64,000 bases of DNA from Leishmania martiniquensis (Eukaryota > Euglenozoa > Kinetoplastea > Trypanosomatida > Trypanosomatidae), in contig NC_090170.1 of NCBI RefSeq assembly GCF_017916325.1, positions 1,983,501 through 2,047,500 on the forward strand. The letters run 5' to 3'. The translations under genes were made by a program, and so were the position numbers. The stretch's first letter is position 1. Each line of letters starts with the position of its first letter. Under the pieces are notes generated by a model. The model was not told the origin of the DNA. It did not search any database and saw only the letters and a list, made by a program, of their open reading frames with translations. Shown one piece after another: positions 63,313 through 64,000 of this stretch.

Positions 63313-64000
63313 TACAACACTCCCTACATGCATCATTTTCTTTAAACCTTCTGGTATTTTTCTTTCCCTCTCCCTCTCTGACTGTGTGTGTGCGTGTCTG
63401 TGTGTGTGTACTGCGCGGTGCATCCCTCCTCCTATACGCGGTCCGTCTATTAGGCGTTGTCACTTTTTTTATTATGCGGTGCTTTGAGGTTGCATTGACC
63501 TTGCTGGTTGTCTTTTCTTCGCTGCTTGGTGGCTTTCCTTTCCCCATGGGAGTGTACCGTTGACGCTTTGTAGCGTCGCATCTTCTCTCAGCGCTCTTCT
63601 CTGTCGCCACTGCCTACTCCCTTTCTAGCTTTGACCGACCATGGCCTCTTGTCTCCTCTTCTTCTCCTTGTGCGACTCCTATCATGGGCTCGTTGACTGA
63701 ACATTTTTTTCGAATCTTTCCATCTCGTTTCGTGTTTATGTATCTGTGTGAAATATGGATGGAGATGCTGGTGCGTCTCAGCTTCGCTATGCTTTTTAAC
63801 CCGTTCCACGCGCGCGCACTGCTGCCTCTTCTCCATAGGACTCCCTACGTTTTTAGCCGGCGTATATGATCATCAACAGCATTCGTATATGTGAAGCAAT
63901 GATGACCAGAAGAGAAGTTCCATCGCTAGCGCAAACACTCTGTTGAGGTCTGATCTGAACGTACGGTATCCCTGGAAGGAAATGCCTGACTCCTTCGCAG
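63313..64000. other. Downstream untranslated/intergenic region
   Basis: No gene seen up to the window edge. It holds a GT-rich microsatellite (about 63382-63410), T-runs (for example 63464-63470) and TC-rich tracts typical of 3' untranslated and acceptor regions. Confidence 0.6.

Overview
The window reads as nuclear DNA of a Leishmania-type trypanosomatid. The 20 protein genes I can support all lie on the plus strand with no introns visible. They are separated by long, low-complexity intergenic stretches rich in pyrimidine tracts and CA/GT/TA microsatellites. Most genes are preceded by a polypyrimidine tract and an AG that would act as a spliced-leader acceptor, as expected inside one polycistronic transcription unit. 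No strand switch, tRNA, rRNA or CRISPR was seen. From memory (not checked), the type II isopentenyl-diphosphate isomerase of L. major is on chromosome 35, so this may be the matching chromosome. I cannot fix the species. Several genes have open frames that extend upstream of the first ATG after the likely splice acceptor; in those cases I give the ATG start.

Layout. 1-3.9 kb: gene-poor, with copy 1 of a perfect 309-bp direct repeat. 3.9-8.3 kb: a circularly permuted GTPase (MTG1/RbgA type), a coiled-coil protein and tRNA m7G46 methyltransferase (TRM8/METTL1). 8.3-10.6 kb: gene-poor, with copy 2 of the repeat directly ahead of a secreted Cys-rich protein. 12.3 kb: a 60-residue membrane protein. 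12.5-13.9 kb: a decayed mariner-family transposase on the minus strand. 14-18.4 kb: ALG11-like mannosyltransferase, MYCBP/AMY-1 homologue and DCAF7/WDR68-type WD40 protein. 19.5-25.7 kb: an unknown protein, LSM12, an unknown protein with a DSHG motif, and DRG1. 26.3-31.9 kb: SAC3/GANP (LENG8/Thp3-type) protein, type II IDI and an ankyrin protein. 32.5-36.6 kb: two tandem amino-acid transporters. 37.4-41 kb: a diacylglycerol-kinase-like lipid kinase and an unknown protein. 41-43.4 kb: decayed sequence and a GC-rich island. 43.4-63.3 kb: one 6,620-residue HECT ubiquitin ligase.

Functional themes are translation and RNA (MTG1, TRM8, LSM12, DRG1, SAC3-like), membrane and lipid metabolism (ALG11, IDI2, lipid kinase, transporters) and ubiquitin signalling (HECT giant, DCAF7). 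Neighbours are not expected to be functionally linked, because genes in trypanosomatid units are co-transcribed regardless of role.

The most notable observations are the mariner transposase relic; the giant HECT protein, which carries an apparent pseudokinase domain plus three copies of an NGIMFD beta module; and the 309-bp identical repeats, which bracket three genes and supply a possible splice acceptor.
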